A DNA stretch of 5,238 bases from Gammaproteobacteria bacterium. GTDB lineage: Bacteria; Pseudomonadota; Gammaproteobacteria; Xanthomonadales; Wenzhouxiangellaceae. A program made the translations under genes and the position numbers. Shown here one piece after another: positions 4,303 to 5,238 of the stretch (position 1 is the first letter of the stretch; each line of letters begins with the position of its first letter). The stretch covers positions 1-5,238 of the forward strand of contig PWWM01000018.1 in NCBI GenBank assembly GCA_003561495.1, written 5' to 3'. The notes under the pieces are model-generated. The model searched no databases and was not told the origin of the DNA. It worked only from the letters and a program-made list of their open reading frames with translations.

Positions 4303-5238
4303 ATGTCGCAGATGACCCCCCGCGAAATTGTCCAGGAACTGGACCGCCACATCATCGGCCAATCGGCTGCCAAACGTGCCGTGGCCATTGCCTTGAGAAA
4401 CCGCTGGCGGCGCATGCAGGTCGACGAGAAGCTGCGCCCCGAGATCACGCCCAAGAACATTCTCATGATTGGCCCTACCGGCGTTGGCAAGACCGAGATC
4501 GCCCGGCGCCTGGCCAATCTGGCGAAGGCGCCGTTTGTCAAGGTCGAAGCGACCAAGTTCACCGAGGTGGGCTATGTCGGCAAGGACGTCGAGTCCATCG
4601 TTCGTGACCTGGTCGAGACCTCGGTCAAGATGGTGCGCGAGGAAGCCATGGCCAAGGTCAGATCACGGGCAGAGGACGCCGCCATTGAACGGGTCGTCGA
4701 TATCATGCTGCCGCGCCGGCAAGGCTCCGGTTTTGCCAATGCACCCGAAGAGCCGGTCGACGACCAGTCGGAAACCCGCCGCAAGATCTTCAACAAGCTG
4801 GTCAACGGTGATTTCAACGAGCGCGAAATTGAAATCGATATCAGCATGAATGTCGGTGTGGAGATCATGGCCCCGCCAGGCATGGAGGAAATGACCAATC
4901 AGCTCCAGCAGATGTTTTCCAACATGTCCGGCGGCAAGAAGCAGAAACGCAAGATGAAGGTCAAGGACGCCATCCCGGTGCTGATCGAGGAAGAGGCGGC
5001 ACGCATGATCAACGATGAAGAGGTCAAGCAGCAGGCACTCAGACGGGCCGAGGAAAGCGGCATCGTGTTCATTGACGAAATCGACAAGGTGGCCCGGCGC
5101 GCCGACTCGGGCTCGGCCGGCGAAGTTTCAAGGGAAGGTGTGCAGCGTGATCTGCTGCCGCTGGTCGAAGGTTGCACGGTCAACACCCGTTATGGTCCGA
5201 TCAACACCGACCATGTGCTGTTTATTGCATCCGGGGCG
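4303..5238 (+). CDS. hslU: ATP-dependent protease ATPase subunit HslU (ClpY), truncated by right edge
   Basis: HslU is the AAA+ unfoldase ring that recognises substrates, unfolds them with ATP and threads them into HslV. The first 312 codons are visible, of about 443-460 in full-length relatives. MSQMTPREIVQELDRHIIGQ at the N-terminus aligns with E. coli MSEMTPREIV, which fixes ATG 4303 over the in-frame ATG at 4312. GPTGVGKT (57-64) is Walker A. GYVG (90-93) is the substrate-gripping pore loop. The variable I domain runs from about 110 to 230 and contains GVEIMAPPGMEEM (195-207). IVFIDEID (254-261) is Walker B. VSREGVQRDLLPLVEG (275-290) is strongly conserved. Sensor motifs and the C-terminal tail that docks into HslV lie outside the window. 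The frame is intact and no anomalies are seen. Confidence 0.97.
   Translation, partial: MSQMTPREIVQELDRHIIGQSAAKRAVAIALRNRWRRMQVDEKLRPEITPKNILMIGPTGVGKTEIARRLANLAKAPFVKVEATKFTEVGYVGKDVESIVRDLVETSVKMVREEAMAKVRSRAEDAAIERVVDIMLPRRQGSGFANAPEEPVDDQSETRRKIFNKLVNGDFNEREIEIDISMNVGVEIMAPPGMEEMTNQLQQMFSNMSGGKKQKRKMKVKDAIPVLIEEEAARMINDEEVKQQALRRAEESGIVFIDEIDKVARRADSGSAGEVSREGVQRDLLPLVEGCTVNTRYGPINTDHVLFIASGA

Noticed and set aside
1..5238. Mobile element, phage, CRISPR or defence island
   Set aside because: XerC here is the housekeeping recombinase in its usual dapF-DUF484 context, not an integrase. No att duplications, transposase, terminal inverted repeats, tRNA or spaced direct repeats were seen, and base composition looks even.

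Overview
The window is a compact, gene-dense piece of a proteobacterial chromosome with GC of roughly 60% by eye. Gene content and order (lptM, dapF, DUF484 gene, xerC, then hslV and hslU) point to Gammaproteobacteria. This is the E. coli yifL-dapF-yigA-xerC neighbourhood joined to hslVU. The lineage is probably not enteric; something near the Xanthomonadales/Chromatiales is a guess. An LptM-type lipoprotein also implies an LPS-bearing outer membrane.

Layout: 1-417 (minus) is the 5' part of an alpha/beta-hydrolase carboxylesterase that runs off the left edge. Divergent from it, and sharing the CATG at 415-418 as overlapping start codons, is a 47-residue LptM lipoprotein (416-559). On the plus strand there follow, almost without spacing, a class I SAM methyltransferase of unknown substrate (543-1202), diaminopimelate epimerase dapF (1210-2052), a DUF484 GAF-like protein (2059-2724) and the tyrosine recombinase xerC (about 2687-3688). 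Overlaps or gaps of 7 bp or less suggest one transcript from lptM to xerC. The end of xerC holds a GGGAGAC heptamer array and a skewed G-rich then C-rich tract. A 63-bp gap with a possible heat-shock (sigma-32-like) -10 element leads into hslV (3752-4294) and hslU (4303 to the right edge, truncated).

Functionally these are housekeeping genes: envelope biogenesis (LptM), cell-wall and lysine precursor synthesis (DapF), chromosome dimer resolution at dif (XerC) and ATP-dependent quality-control proteolysis (HslVU). I found no mobile element, CRISPR array, tRNA/rRNA or defence system, and no convincing undescribed system. The points worth a second look are local: the shared CATG start, the missing conventional start codon of xerC, the heptamer array that writes the XerC C-terminus together with opposed G-quadruplex motifs, the candidate heat-shock promoter, and the methyltransferase placed between lptM and dapF.
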